NCBI GenBank assembly: GCA_013396755.1
Contig: VWZF01004018.1
Coordinates: 965,343-1,029,342, forward strand
Reading direction: 5' to 3'
From: Sclerurus mexicanus
Taxonomy: Eukaryota; Chordata; Aves; Passeriformes; Furnariidae
DNA: 64,000 bases
Each line of letters starts with the position of its first letter. The stretch's first letter is position 1. The position numbers were made by a program, and so were the translations under genes. The notes beneath the pieces were generated by a model that worked only from the letters and a program-made list of their open reading frames with translations, was not told where the DNA came from and did not search any database. This document shows positions 47,201-58,746 of this stretch, piece by piece.

Positions 47201-50200
47201 ACAACCAAGGGCACCCGTTCCAGCAGCGTGCTCTGCTCACCACTAGAAAGGCTTTTAAGTGTTTCCTGTAGACCTTGAACACCTCCAAGGTGTCTGTAAG
47301 TACCTGAGGCCTCACGGGCAGTTCACCTGCTCTGCTGTACTTTGCACAGTAAGTCTGGGCAGCAAAGCACAGGGAGTTACCTGCAGAATGATGTCGTAGA
47401 GGCGGATGAGGTCCTGTGGCCGTGGCGTGCGCTTGCCGTCCTCGTCTGAGCGCTGCTGCTGCAGCAGGGCCTTCTGCAGAGACTTTGCCATGCTCTCGTT
47501 GCGCCTGATGGCCGTGGACAGCTTGATGTAGGTCAAGTAACTACCAAGGAAAGAGAGAAAACACCTTTAGAGACTGTCAGAGTTACCCAGACAATACTCT
47601 TTGTTCTGAAAAACTCCTCCCTCCCCCAGTCTGAGCCGGTACTAATGGGGGGAAAACATCTGGAAGGTCAACTTGAGGATCTTAAGGAAAATGTTTTCAA
47701 AGCTGCACAAATCAGATCCTTATCCATACAGTCATCCTTTATGATTCCAGAGGTCTGGAATAAAAATCCCATAAAACCAAATCAAACAGTAATAAAATCT
47801 TGATGTAAGAACGTGACTTCTTCACACTAGCACAGCCAGCAATGTTTGCCTATTACCTGTGTAAGTACTGGATGTTGGACACCTTCCCAGAATCATTTTC
47901 CAGAGAGTGCTCTCGCTGTTTCTGTGGACATTGGAGACAAAACACTGCATGATTTACTTAAAACTGGCAGGCAAGGGAAGAAAAATACAGGAACAACTTA
48001 AGGTTTGGGTAAACCACAGAAGCTGTAACAGACGTCCAGGCAAAAGAGGAAGGGCTTCTACACTACCACTCCCCTGCTCCAGTTCTGAAGACAATAAATT
48101 CAAAGTGACTCTTTTGCAGGTCTTTATTAAAGAAATCCCTGCACGTTTTACTGTTAAGAAAGTTTAACACTAACAAATCAGCCCCAAAGAAACACTATTG
48201 TTGGAAACAGAAACTGGTGTTTGCTGCTTACCTGGTCTGGTTTCAGTTCTTCCCGGACTGCCTGAATGGCATCCCTGCACTCACTGAGTAAAGACTCAAA
48301 CAAACGTTCCTTTGTCTCCTCATTTTCTGCCTAAGAGCAAAGGAGATTCAGCACAGCTTAGAAATTAGAAATTTTTGTATGATGCACAAGTTAACTGGGG
48401 ACATTAAACAAAGTTTTCCCTGAATTACAGCTTTAAGATCCATGGCTAGTTAGAACTCCAAACCATGCCTGTTTGGAACACATTCCTGGGGACAAACTGC
48501 CAGAAATCATGGGGAATGCAGTCAGTGCTGAGAATTTAGCAGCACTGAAGGCCTAGTACACACTACTCGTGGCCTCACCCCTGCACCAGCTACCTTCCTT
48601 CCCAGCAACTCCCCTCCCTTCCTGGATGGCACCTGTACTGCTCCCAGAGCAGCTAAGGCTGGGCTGCACTGTGGGAAAGGCCCAGCAACTCAAGAGCTGA
48701 GCAGTACTGAACTGGCAAACTACCAGTGCAGACAGCTCTTGTTATGCTGATTTAATTTTTCTCATGTGGTAAGAACATGTAGATGATTATCTTCTCTCCA
48801 CTCCCACTCTAGCAATGCTCACTGTGGCAATAATTTGCTTGTTTGATGCATTTTTCACAGTAACCCTGTGTTTTAGCAGCAGGAGTGACCCAGTGCTTTT
48901 CTGCTGTCGCCACACGTTTTGTCAAAAAAATTAAGCAGCTTTTGGCTTTCTGCCCCAAAACCAGAACTCGAAAACAACTGTCAAAAAACAAGTTGAAGCC
49001 TGATCCCTGCCTAATTTACTAGCATATCATGTACCTAATTAAACAAGCTCCCAAACTCGACTTCATTCAGTAACCAGGTGGGGATTGCAAGACTTACTGA
49101 TTCAGTGAAACTGCCCAAAACCAAACCTCAACCTCAGCACCTGCAGGAGGATTAAAGAGCACCAGCACTGTTATACCACTGCAAATTTGCAATTGTCCAA
49201 ATGAATAAAAAACTGTCTAAAAAGGGCTCACTTGTTTATCTTCCATAGAGCTCTACAGTCTCTGCCTCTCCACTTGCCACATTTGCAAACCCAATAAGGA
49301 ATGTCATTTTTACTCCCTCACAAAGCCTCAGGTATCCTGAGATGAAGGCGGTTTTTTGGGTTTGGTTTTTTTTGTTTTTAATTTAAGATTTGCTGCAAGA
49401 ATTTTTAAGGTGGGACTGACTCCTGAGAATAACCAAAGACGAGTCTGACTGCATTCTCAACCTCACCCAGAGCAGCACAGCAATTTCACTGTACGCACAA
49501 AAATGAAAACAGACACAGCCAGATCATCAGTCAGGCACAAACAGGGAAAGGGCTGGGCCCTGTCGTGAAACAAAGGCTTTCCTTTCCAAGTAAAAACTCC
49601 TTGAGCTGATTCTATGCATAAATGCACATAGGTTCTGATTTGGGAGATATCACATCATAAAACTGAGATACAAGTGCTACAGCTGGCGATTCAAGTGTCC
49701 TGACAGAACAGCACAGGTTCATCTGAAAGGGCATCACGGGGACTAATCCCACTGAACCCACTTCCAGAAGTCTGGAAGTGCTCGATTCTCATTTTTAATT
49801 TGTTCTAAACCACTGTGTAACACCTCTGACAGTCATTTTTTGCTGCAGTCCAGAGATGAGCACAGAATCCTCGAGGCATTACCAGGCAGGAGCACACTGC
49901 TGTGACACTGCCTCACAGCCTTCTCACTTCTACCTGGTTACAGCCAACAGGCCCTCAAAGTCATGTCTTCAAATGTACAAAAAGGCTCCAATTCTAAACT
50001 TGGATTCATATTTCAGTTTGGCTTATTTTTTCTGTTTCTCCCATTACCGACAGGATCCTGAAATCAATGGTGTAATGGTGCTGAGAAATTTCATTTTTAT
50101 ACAGAACAGACTGGTTTTACTTCTAATTAAACCTTGCAGAGCACTGATGTTATGTCAGGGTTTCAACCCAGTGAAGATGAGCAGAGAAATGCCAAAGATC

Positions 50201-53200
50201 CCAGGAACCACAATGCACTCAGCTGAAGCTGGACTGCCTGTCAAGTCAAAACTACAGAACTGCTTTTAAAAGGCCAAGTTTTAGCCCTCTGGGAATGTAA
50301 ATACTGCTGCTGTGTGCTCACTTCTCACCAGAACTAGCTGTGATTCTGTACCACAAAACTCCTGTGTAGTCACAGCTTCCAGGGAACACAAAACAAGATG
50401 AAAACAAACTCAGATCACTGTTCTGCCACTGCTTTAGAGGGCAACTAAACTGTCAGGCTGGCAGGATGGAAATTGAAGGAGGGAACACTGAACTCTGAGC
50501 TGCACTTCCACCTGCTGGCCATGCATATGTGCTTCCTAGAAACAAATACACTGGGCACCACTCAATTCACAACTAACAAGAGTGGTTAACACTCATGTTT
50601 ACTACCCAGACACACCCTGTTTATCCTACACACTCTTCTTAACACTATCCCCTGTTCCCGCCTAATGATTTGAGCAAGATGCTTAAAGAAATTAGAACAG
50701 TAATGCAAAACCAGTTGCTCCTAAAACTGTAACCTTCACTTCCCTTATTATCACTGTACTGATAATAATGGTTATCACCCTGCTGCTGAGAGGCAGCACA
50801 GTGTTCCAAAGAGCAGGAATACTCAGAACACATCTCCCAGACTACCACTTAGCAGACTGTGAGAGCTATCCCCAAATGACACTTGAGCTTTGGGTTATAG
50901 TCAGTATTCTCACTTTTACTTTTAGCCTTCGAACTCCAGCTTTGGAAAAAGAGATTATTCAAAATCTTTCAGTCTGAGTACCAGGTGTTGCACTGAAGGA
51001 AAGAGGATGGCTGAAGGCCAGTGCTGGCTGCTGGGTTACCTGAGCGATCGCTGCCTCATTGTCAGCCAGGCCCAGCAAGAAGATCCTCACTTTGTCTATT
51101 TTCACTGGAACAGTTCTCCCTCTCCACTCCACCTCGCTCATCGTGGCTGCCTGCTTTGCTCGAGTCTGGGTGATCAGAGCCTGCAGGGAACAGACTGAAA
51201 TTATGAGCTTGAACTTGGAACTTCTTGAATTCACATCAGACTTGACTGTTTTGAAATCCAAGGGGGTTTTGGGAAAGTGTGGTTTACCATGGAGCCCAGG
51301 CTTGCTTGCTCACTTCTGTTACACTCTGGCTCTTGAATGGTTTGCTGCAGCAATATTCATGCTCAGCAGTGTGTCAGTGAATGTTTCAAACTGAAGCATG
51401 CAAATAAGTTACCTCCAGTTTTTCTGCAAGAAGACCTTCAGTGCCACCAGACCTCAGTCTCATCTGCATCAGCTCATTTATGGCAGACTGGTCACCTGAG
51501 AGAATCAATGAATCGAGATCACGTTTCTGTTTGACTTCAAAAATTATTTTCATATACAAAAGCTAATCAATAGATTTCATACTGGCAGTTTGGGGACAAA
51601 GGAGAGAAACTTGCAACTTCATCCTGACTTCATAAGCAAACTGCCACAAAACCACATGTGCTGTTGCAGAGTCTATTTCTCCACTGCTAAACTGTCCCAG
51701 AACATGTGCAGAATTTGCTCAAAATATTACAGCCTTGCTGCAATGTCACTTAGAGCAATATTTAACTAAATCAATGTTCCTTTCATGTGAGCAAGCTTTG
51801 CTCTTTGCTGGAGATCAGGTCCCCCCGTTCCCTTACCAATGTTATAGGCACAGTAGCGGATGTTGGGTGAGATCTCTTCCACACGCTGGTTATAGAGCAC
51901 AGCTTGTTCTTCTGTGAAAGCATTGGCCAGTTTTTCATATATGGTCCTACAGCAAAGAACAAACATTAACACTGCGGTACGTGTCATTTGTGGGGTGTTA
52001 TCCCTAGGGAAGAGTTTGTGTCTCTGCTCTGGAGGATGCTATTTCTTCAGCAGCACCTCCTGGTTAAGAGCACAATTAACTGAACTACTCAGAGCTGCTG
52101 TACATACTGCACATAAACTTACTCCACTGACACAACACTATTTACTAAACGAAGCTGGGGAAGTTGGGGAACTCACTTGCATTTGTTGAAAGCCTCCATT
52201 GCTGCCTTCCACTCCTGGTGCTCGAAGCGAAGCATCCCGGTGAGGTAAGCCATGTATGCCTGCAGACAGAGCAGGGGCAAGGCAAGTCACCCCACACCCA
52301 CAGCCTAATTAGTACAACCTTTAGTAGGAAAGCTGCTGCAACACCTGCAGTGAGTGACTAAGCCCTGCCCTTTTCATTTGGGCTTCCCACAGAAGACAAC
52401 TGATGTGGATGGCAGGCTACCAGCTACCTACCTTTTCTCCTTTAACTGACACTGCTGAATTTCTAAGGAATCACAGAACCATAGAATGGGATCACAGAAT
52501 GGCCTGGGTTGGAAGAGACCTTAAAGATCATCTATCTCCAACCCCCGTGCCATGGACAGGGACACCTTCCACTAGACAAGGCTGCTCAGAGATGAAAGCA
52601 GAGAGTTTCTCGCTTGTTATGCAAATAACATGCTGTTACAAAACCTTTTTTTTTTTATCAATATGCTATAAAGCAGCAGTTTAATTGAGTATACTACTAA
52701 AACCCCTTGTTCAAAGAGGCCAGTGCCACAACACAGCTGCTTTCTGTTTTCCAGGAACTGAAGACCTTGTGTTCTAGGTAGCCATCTCAGGGCATCTAAT
52801 AAGATAACAGATAAGCACAGTTTCTTAGGCTGTGTTGCATTGCCTCAGCCTCCCTCAATTATTTTCACTTTTTTGATTATCTACTGCTAGATAAGAACCA
52901 CCTCTTCAGCCCAAACCCAAAGGTTGCTGTAAATCAAGATCAAGGCATGAGTGGTTACCTGTGCTTCCAGCTTTGTCTTGGCATCCACCCTGTTGCTCTC
53001 ACAGAGCCTCTCCAGCTCCTCGGCGTGTTTCACGGCCTTGCGCAGCCGGGACAGGAGGTGGAAGCGTTTGCGGGGCTCCGTGTTGGCCTCCTGCTTCAGC
53101 TGCATGGCATAGCTCCAGGCCCTCTCTGCATCCATCAGGATCAACAGCAAATACCTGCAGGGCACAGGGAGATGAATGAGGAAGGCATGGCACTCAAACA

Positions 53201-54440
53201 AGGATTACATCACCATCAGTTCTTTGCCGTGGGATCTGCAAAGTTTGGCAATGGAAGTTTAGCTTGATCATGTTTCACGCTTCATCAGCTTGAATGTTTC
53301 TTAATCTTATTATTCCCAACTGTCTTTTGCTGTGTTTCTCACTCAGAAATGCAATTATCCCCCTGAGGAAGAGAACTTGCTACCATTCTGTAGCACCACA
53401 GACATTGCAAAGACAAGGGATTTATCATTTTGGGTTGCTTTTCAAACTGATTCAATATGTTCTTAAGGACACAGGTGAATGCAGCACAAAGTGTTCTTTT
53501 CCAACCAAAAAAGATGAGACAGCAGATGTTTCAAGAGTTCCTTGAAATTCAAGTGATCCTTTTCATTCCTCAAATGAAAAGATGGGAAATTAGCCCAAAA
53601 TCCTGGCTTTTATCTTTTATTAATATCAACACACATCTCTGAAAAGAAGCGTTTCTGAGTATATTGAACAGATTTTTCCACCACATTCACATGAAAAGAA
53701 ACTACTGAAAGGAAACTCTTCACTAATAAACTGAATGCTCAATTCCATCCTGTACCTGTTGTCTGAGAGAATCTCCTCAGTTACTTTCCTCCCAGTGAAC
53801 TTGTGCCTGTTGCCCATCTTGAAGTTGAGGGTTTTTCGGAGCCTCCTTAGCCTGCGGGAGCAATAACCCCTAGGGAAAAGACAACCACAGTCAGTTTGGT
53901 CAAACAATATTGCTTCTGTTTACTGCTCTATACAAACAAAAAAAAAAAGGACTAAAGGCTGTGCCAGGTAATGTTTTAACAACTAAGAACTCTGTGTCTG
54001 ACATATGGCTCAGAAACTGCCTGTAAGGCAGCAGTTAATGGAAAATGAGAAAGGTAAGAAGACAGGTAACAATCCCAGATCTTGAAAAATCAGAATGATG
54101 TTCTCCTTACTAACTGCTTTACGGGTGTTTATGGAATACTGGTTTCACAGAAGTGTTAACAAACAAGCTCTTAAGGGCAACAGAGAAACAAGAGCCTGTC
54201 TGCACCCTCCTAAACGGCACAGCCACAGCACATTACAGCAAACAGAGGTCAGTGCAGATCACCTCACGTGTTCAGGGGTATTTACTTGGCAGAGGGGCTT
54301 TGTTGTCTGCTACAGGGGGTTTACATTTTAAATAAAGAGAAGCCAAGCCACAGGAAGAACTCCCAGTACTAACCTGTACCTCTGGAAGTCCCCATGCCTC
54401 AAACCATGCTGCTGCTGTGACTCCTTCACGATCTGCAGGA
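44253..54440 (-). CDS. SRP68: Signal recognition particle subunit SRP68 (exons 2-16, 5' partial)
   Basis: Exons in transcript order: 54440-54374, 53869-53756, 53154-52959, 52259-52177, 51946-51837, 51495-51413, 51180-51040, 48330-48232, 47921-47857, 47540-47381, 46735-46641, 46415-46286, 45859-45784, 44967-44915, 44480-44253; all phases agree. About 565 residues are visible; human SRP68 has 627. SRP68 binds 7SL RNA and pairs with SRP72 in the signal recognition particle, which targets ribosomes to the endoplasmic reticulum. Visible landmarks are the basic stretch SRRLRRLRKTLNFKMGNRHK in the N-terminal RNA-binding domain, MDAERAWSYAMQLKQEANTE, TMSEVEWRGRTVPVKIDKVR, and the end LTGYIKGIFGFKS. 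Exon 1, expected to encode a Gly-rich start, is absent and probably falls in the N gap. The exon 2 acceptor is uncertain: CAG before 54440 keeps the conserved LQ, while another CAG would start at 54432. Confidence 0.95.
48331..51039 (-). other. SRP68: SRP68 intron 8 (2.7 kb, largest visible)
   Basis: No exon, repeat family or RNA gene was recognised. A T-rich low-complexity patch lies at about 49350-49385. Confidence 0.6.
52467..52591 (-). mobile_element. CR1 LINE 3' fragment in SRP68 intron 4
   Basis: GGAATCACAGAACCATAGAA, GGCCTGGGTTGGAAGAGACC and GACACCTTCCACTAGACAAG are the reverse complement of a CR1 tail. It lies on the - strand, in the same direction as SRP68, and is followed by a short poly-T tract near 52647. 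Confidence 0.9.
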
Positions 54441-55450
54441 CTGCGGCTCACGTTAAGGCACACACACAGTACTGTTTGCCACCAGCCCCTGGTTCCACCC
54501 CAAAATAACAGAAGGGAACTCTGCAGGTCCCATTAAACAAATGGGCTACGAAGAGAGGGGCACCCCAACACCTCCTAAAAACACACAGCTGAGGGAACTG
54601 ATGGTTCTAAAGCACTTCAACTCCACTGCTCACTTCAGAGTTCATGAGTATCAGCAAGGCCAGCACTGAGACAAACCTTGAGCACCTTCTCCTAGAGACA
54701 TCCACAGGAGTGCTGCTGTCACTGGAGTTCATTTTGGGACAAGCTATGTCAACAGACAGGTCCAGGCTAGTGTCATTCATTGTCCCAGCCATGCTTATGA
54801 CATGGTTTTGTTGGCCAAAGTGAGGTACAGAGAATGAAAGATGTCTATCAAAGTGTTTTTCTTGGAACTACACCTAAAAGAAAGTTTCTCAAGTATTAGA
54901 AACCTTCACCAGTAGTTACTACACTGAATTTTTTTTGCATTTGTAGAACCAAATCTAACTACAATGTCTCAACACAGCCCTCCTCATCCTTGCTGTCTAC
55001 TCAAGATTTTTTCCAGACTCTCTTTTATCCTGTGCAGTTACTTGCTGAATTCATAGCCCTGTATTACTTACTTTTTCATTGACTTAGACCTTTCCAAAAC
55101 TACCAAGGCCACTGCTACGTCTATACCTTAGCAGTTACCAACTCCACACCACCCGCCACATGCCACGTGGAAAACTGCGACCTCATTTCACTTGGGCTTT
55201 CCTGTGACCCAGAAGATAAACCCCGGCTCTCTCACAGCTGTGCAGCCGGACTAGTTTCACACCGAAGCCTCACAGAGAAAACCTCCACGAGCTTTACACG
55301 CCACATCCGATTTTAGAAGCGCTACATCTGGAAGCGCCAGCCTGCCACCTCAGCGCGCCTGTTAAGGTTTCTTTTTAACCCCGTGCTGCCCGCTCCGAGC
55401 TCGAACACGAGCAGGAGCGGCGGGCGGGTGCCCCGCTCCTCCCCGCAGCA
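54441..55450. other. SRP68: SRP68 intron 1 (part), no exon seen
   Basis: Upstream of SRP68 exon 2 I find no exon encoding the expected N terminus. Base composition becomes GC- and CpG-rich just before the gap (about 55340-55450), as expected near a promoter. Confidence 0.6.
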
Positions 55451-55943
55451 NNNNNNNNNNNNNNNNNNNNNNNNNNNNNNNNNNNNNNNNNNNNNNNNNN
55501 NNNNNNNNNNNNNNNNNNNNNNNNNNNNNNNNNNNNNNNNNNNNNNNNNNNNNNNNNNNNNNNNNNNNNNNNNNNNNNNNNNNNNNNNNNNNNNNNNNNN
55601 NNNNNNNNNNNNNNNNNNNNNNNNNNNNNNNNNNNNNNNNNNNNNNNNNNNNNNNNNNNNNNNNNNNNNNNNNNNNNNNNNNNNNNNNNNNNNNNNNNNN
55701 NNNNNNNNNNNNNNNNNNNNNNNNNNNNNNNNNNNNNNNNNNNNNNNNNNNNNNNNNNNNNNNNNNNNNNNNNNNNNNNNNNNNNNNNNNNNNNNNNNNN
55801 NNNNNNNNNNNNNNNNNNNNNNNNNNNNNNNNNNNNNNNNNNNNNNNNNNNNNNNNNNNNNNNNNNNNNNNNNNNNNNNNNNNNNNNNNNNNNNNNNNNN
55901 NNNNNNNNNNNNNNNNNNNNNNNNNNNNNNNNNNNNNNNNNNN
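55451..55943. other. Assembly gap (493 N)
   Basis: This is a run of 493 unknown bases with a GC-rich, CpG-rich left flank. By position it probably hides SRP68 exon 1 and its promoter. The ORFs drawn across the N run have no meaning. Confidence 0.98.
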
Positions 55944-57780
55944 AAATCAGCCTCAGGGTCACCCCCCAACCCTGTCCCACTCACCCACCCCAAGGGTGAC
56001 CCACCCCAGCCCCCTTTTTTCCCCTCTGGCTGTGTACTTGGTTAAAGAAGAGACTCTGTTGTTATTTCAAAGCCCCAAACACTCCCCAGTCCAGCAGCTC
56101 TTCCCCTGGAGCTGTTTCAGGGTATAAACCTGAGGGAAGCGCTTAAAACTAGGTCCTCTTGCACGTGGGGTTTAAATATTTGAACCCAGCTTGGAGATAC
56201 CTCCTTAGGGTCAAAACCTTACACAAACTAACACAAATATAGCCATTACAATACTGAGCAGTACAAGCTGCTCCCACTGCTCACACCTCCAGACCCACCT
56301 TTGCCAGCCTGGGCTCCTCTTTGCTGCTGCCACCCTACAACAAGGAGAAATTTTGGGTCCTCTCCCCCTCCAAGAGCTCAGCTGTGATCTCTTATTTCTG
56401 GTTTCAAAGTTCTCCTTCCTTCTCATGGACAGGAAACTCAGAGGGGAACACAAAAAAGAAAATCAGTGGTGTCCTCAAGCTGCAGCTTTCTGTGGCAAAT
56501 CTTTTAAACTGTTTCTGTCTGCTCTGGGTTCCCAGCACATCTCCCAGGGATTCATTCCCTCTCTAAACCAAGCTGTGCTCCAGGACGATGCTGAACTAAG
56601 CAGATGTGGCAATTAAAGCCTGTTTCACAAACAACTGCTCCTCTCTCACGGCCCTGGTGGTTCAGGCAGACTCGGATTAGGCTCATATGGCAGCACCCAC
56701 CTTTAGGTGCCCCAAAAAACACAGACACATCACACCCCAAGGGACCCACCCCAATGGCAGAGCAGCCACCAGGTGTGGCACAGCCACATACACTGACACA
56801 AAGCTTTGCTGCTCCTCCGGAGTCTGCAAGTGGGAGGATAAAGCTGCCAACCACTGGCTCAGTGTGTGGATTCCTGAATTCCTGCAAGGTGAAACCTCCT
56901 TGGGGCTGGGCTTTCCCCATGAGCTAGCCCTGCAACCTCCATGGTCATGGCTGGGGACATGGCTCAGCCCTTGTGGAGTCCAGGAGTGATTCCCTGAGGG
57001 GAATGTGGCCAGTCTGGGATCAGGAGAGGGAGGCAGAGCTGTGCTCTGTGTCTCAGCACCTCCTTGAGCCCCGGGAAATCGCCAGGTTTCCGCTCCTAAT
57101 TGCCTGCAAGATAATGTCAGGATCATCCCATCCTTACACCAAAGGGGTCTACCCACTTCCCCACATACCTTGTCTGAACAGGAACTGGTTTTGTGGGGCT
57201 TCTTGCGGGCTGCTGAGGGTGAAAAGGGCTCTGAATCCCATAGTGGCAATGTCACAGGGCTGTGAGTGTCCCCAGAGCTGCCAGCACTGCCAGCAGGCTC
57301 AGCTCTGAATGTCCATTAAGAGAACTGGGAGGCTGTGGAGCGGGTTAGTTAGGGGAGTAATTGATGCATTAAATACTTCTCTCTCCACAGGAACAGAGCA
57401 AGGTGGCCTGGGGGCCACATGAAGAGTCCTCAGGGAGCTGATTGCACCGGCCAGTCCCAAGACTTCCATCTGTGAAGGCTCTGAAGGAACAAAACAGGCA
57501 ATTTTTGCAGAAAAAGAAGACAAGATGTGACAAAAATTTCTTCTTTTTGCAGTGAATCACCCTGATCCCCCAGCCCTGGGGAGGAACACAGTTTCTCCTG
57601 TAAACCTGGGCTCACCTCTGGTGTCTTGGATTTAGCTGTATCCTGGACAATTTGTGCACGTTCGCAGTCCGAGAGGACCCTCATTCCTTAAAAACAACCC
57701 AGCCCTGCAGCCCTCAGGGTTGAACAAGCCCTCTCCCAGTGACCGCTGCAAGGGGAAACAATAAGGCAAAACCCCCCCGA
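55944..57780. other. Intergenic between divergent SRP68 and GALR2
   Basis: No gene is recognised. The ORFs on either strand are short and lack known motifs. Confidence 0.55.
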
Positions 57781-58160
57781 CTTTGGGTGTCTAGCTCCTT
57801 TTGGGGCGCCCAGCCCCAAAGCTGACAGACATTTCCCCCCCCCAGATTCTCCCCGCGGGGCGGGCCGGGACCCCCTCGCGGTGCTCGGGGTGCGATGCGG
57901 GTCCGGGCGGGAGCGGCCGCCCCGGAGCCGCCCCGGTCCCCCCGGAGGAGGCGCACGGAGAGCAGAGCGCTGGATCCGCACGGCCGGAGCCGCACCGAGC
58001 GGCCGCGGGCTCCCGCAGACCCCCAGCAGGTGAAGGGCGCCCGGCTCCCCCCTTGCATCCCCTCCCCGCTCGCCGGCTCTCCGTGCACCCCCTTTCCCCG
58101 TGCATCTCCCGTGCGCTCTCCGTGCGCCCCCGGTGCGCTCCCTGCTGACCTCTCCGTGAA
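57780..58160 (+). promoter_or_regulatory. GALR2: CpG-rich GALR2 5' region
   Basis: A dense CpG cluster, strongest at about 57850-58020, precedes the minisatellite and the GALR2 start. A possible splice donor (CAG/GTGAAG at 58029/58030) could end a 5' non-coding exon, but no convincing acceptor sits just before the start codon. A promoter role is inferred from position and composition. Confidence 0.5.
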
Positions 58161-58700
58161 CCCCCCTTTCCTTTGCATCCCTTCTGTGCTCCCCACTGCA
58201 CTCTGCCTGCACCCCTTTCCCCGAGCATCCCTGCTGCGCTCCCCAGCGTGCTCTCCCTGCACGCCCTTTCCCCTGAAATCCCTGCTGACCTCTCTGTGCA
58301 CCCCATTTTCCTTTGCATCCCTGCTGTGCTCGCCACTGCGTCCTTTTTATCTGCCCACCCCTTTCCAGTGCATCCCCGCTGTGCTCCTTGCTGACCTGTC
58401 CCTGCACCCCCTCTCCCTCCTGTGCTTCCCGGTGTGCTCTCCCTGCACCCCCTTTCCCTGTGCTTTCCTTCTGTGCTCCCCAGCGTGCTCTCCCTGCACC
58501 CCCTTCCCCGTGCAATCCCTGGTACACCTCCTACTGCACTCTCCCTACACCCCCTTTTCCCCTACATCCCTCCTGCACTCCCCACTGTGCTCTCTGTGCA
58601 CCCCCTTTCCTGTGCAATCCCTGGCACAACCCTCACTGACCTCTCTGTGCCCTCCTTTCCCGTACAACCCTGCACGCTCTGTGCCTGCCCGGTGCCTTCT
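58070..58700. repeat. ~51-bp minisatellite upstream of GALR2
   Basis: About 12 degenerate copies of a pyrimidine-rich unit, roughly CTCTCCCTGCACCCCCTTTCC followed by a GTGCATCCCTGCTGTGCTCC-like half, lie at steps of about 50-51 bp with a few 39-42 bp variants. Most units are a multiple of three long, so one frame stays open through the array and encodes units of about 17 residues (SPCTPFP...). The + strand is C/T-rich throughout. Confidence 0.92.
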
Positions 58701-58746
58701 CCACGCACTCTCCCCCCATCCAAGCCCTGTCCGTGCACTCCCGGCC

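Noticed and set aside
55322..56045. ORFs spanning the N run
   Set aside because: They consist mostly of unknown residues, so nothing can be inferred.
57688..58527. Minus-strand 279-codon ORF with Gly-rich collagen-like repeats
   Set aside because: It is the reverse reading of the ~51-bp minisatellite and CpG-rich leader. All three minus frames are open, as expected for a stop-poor repeat.
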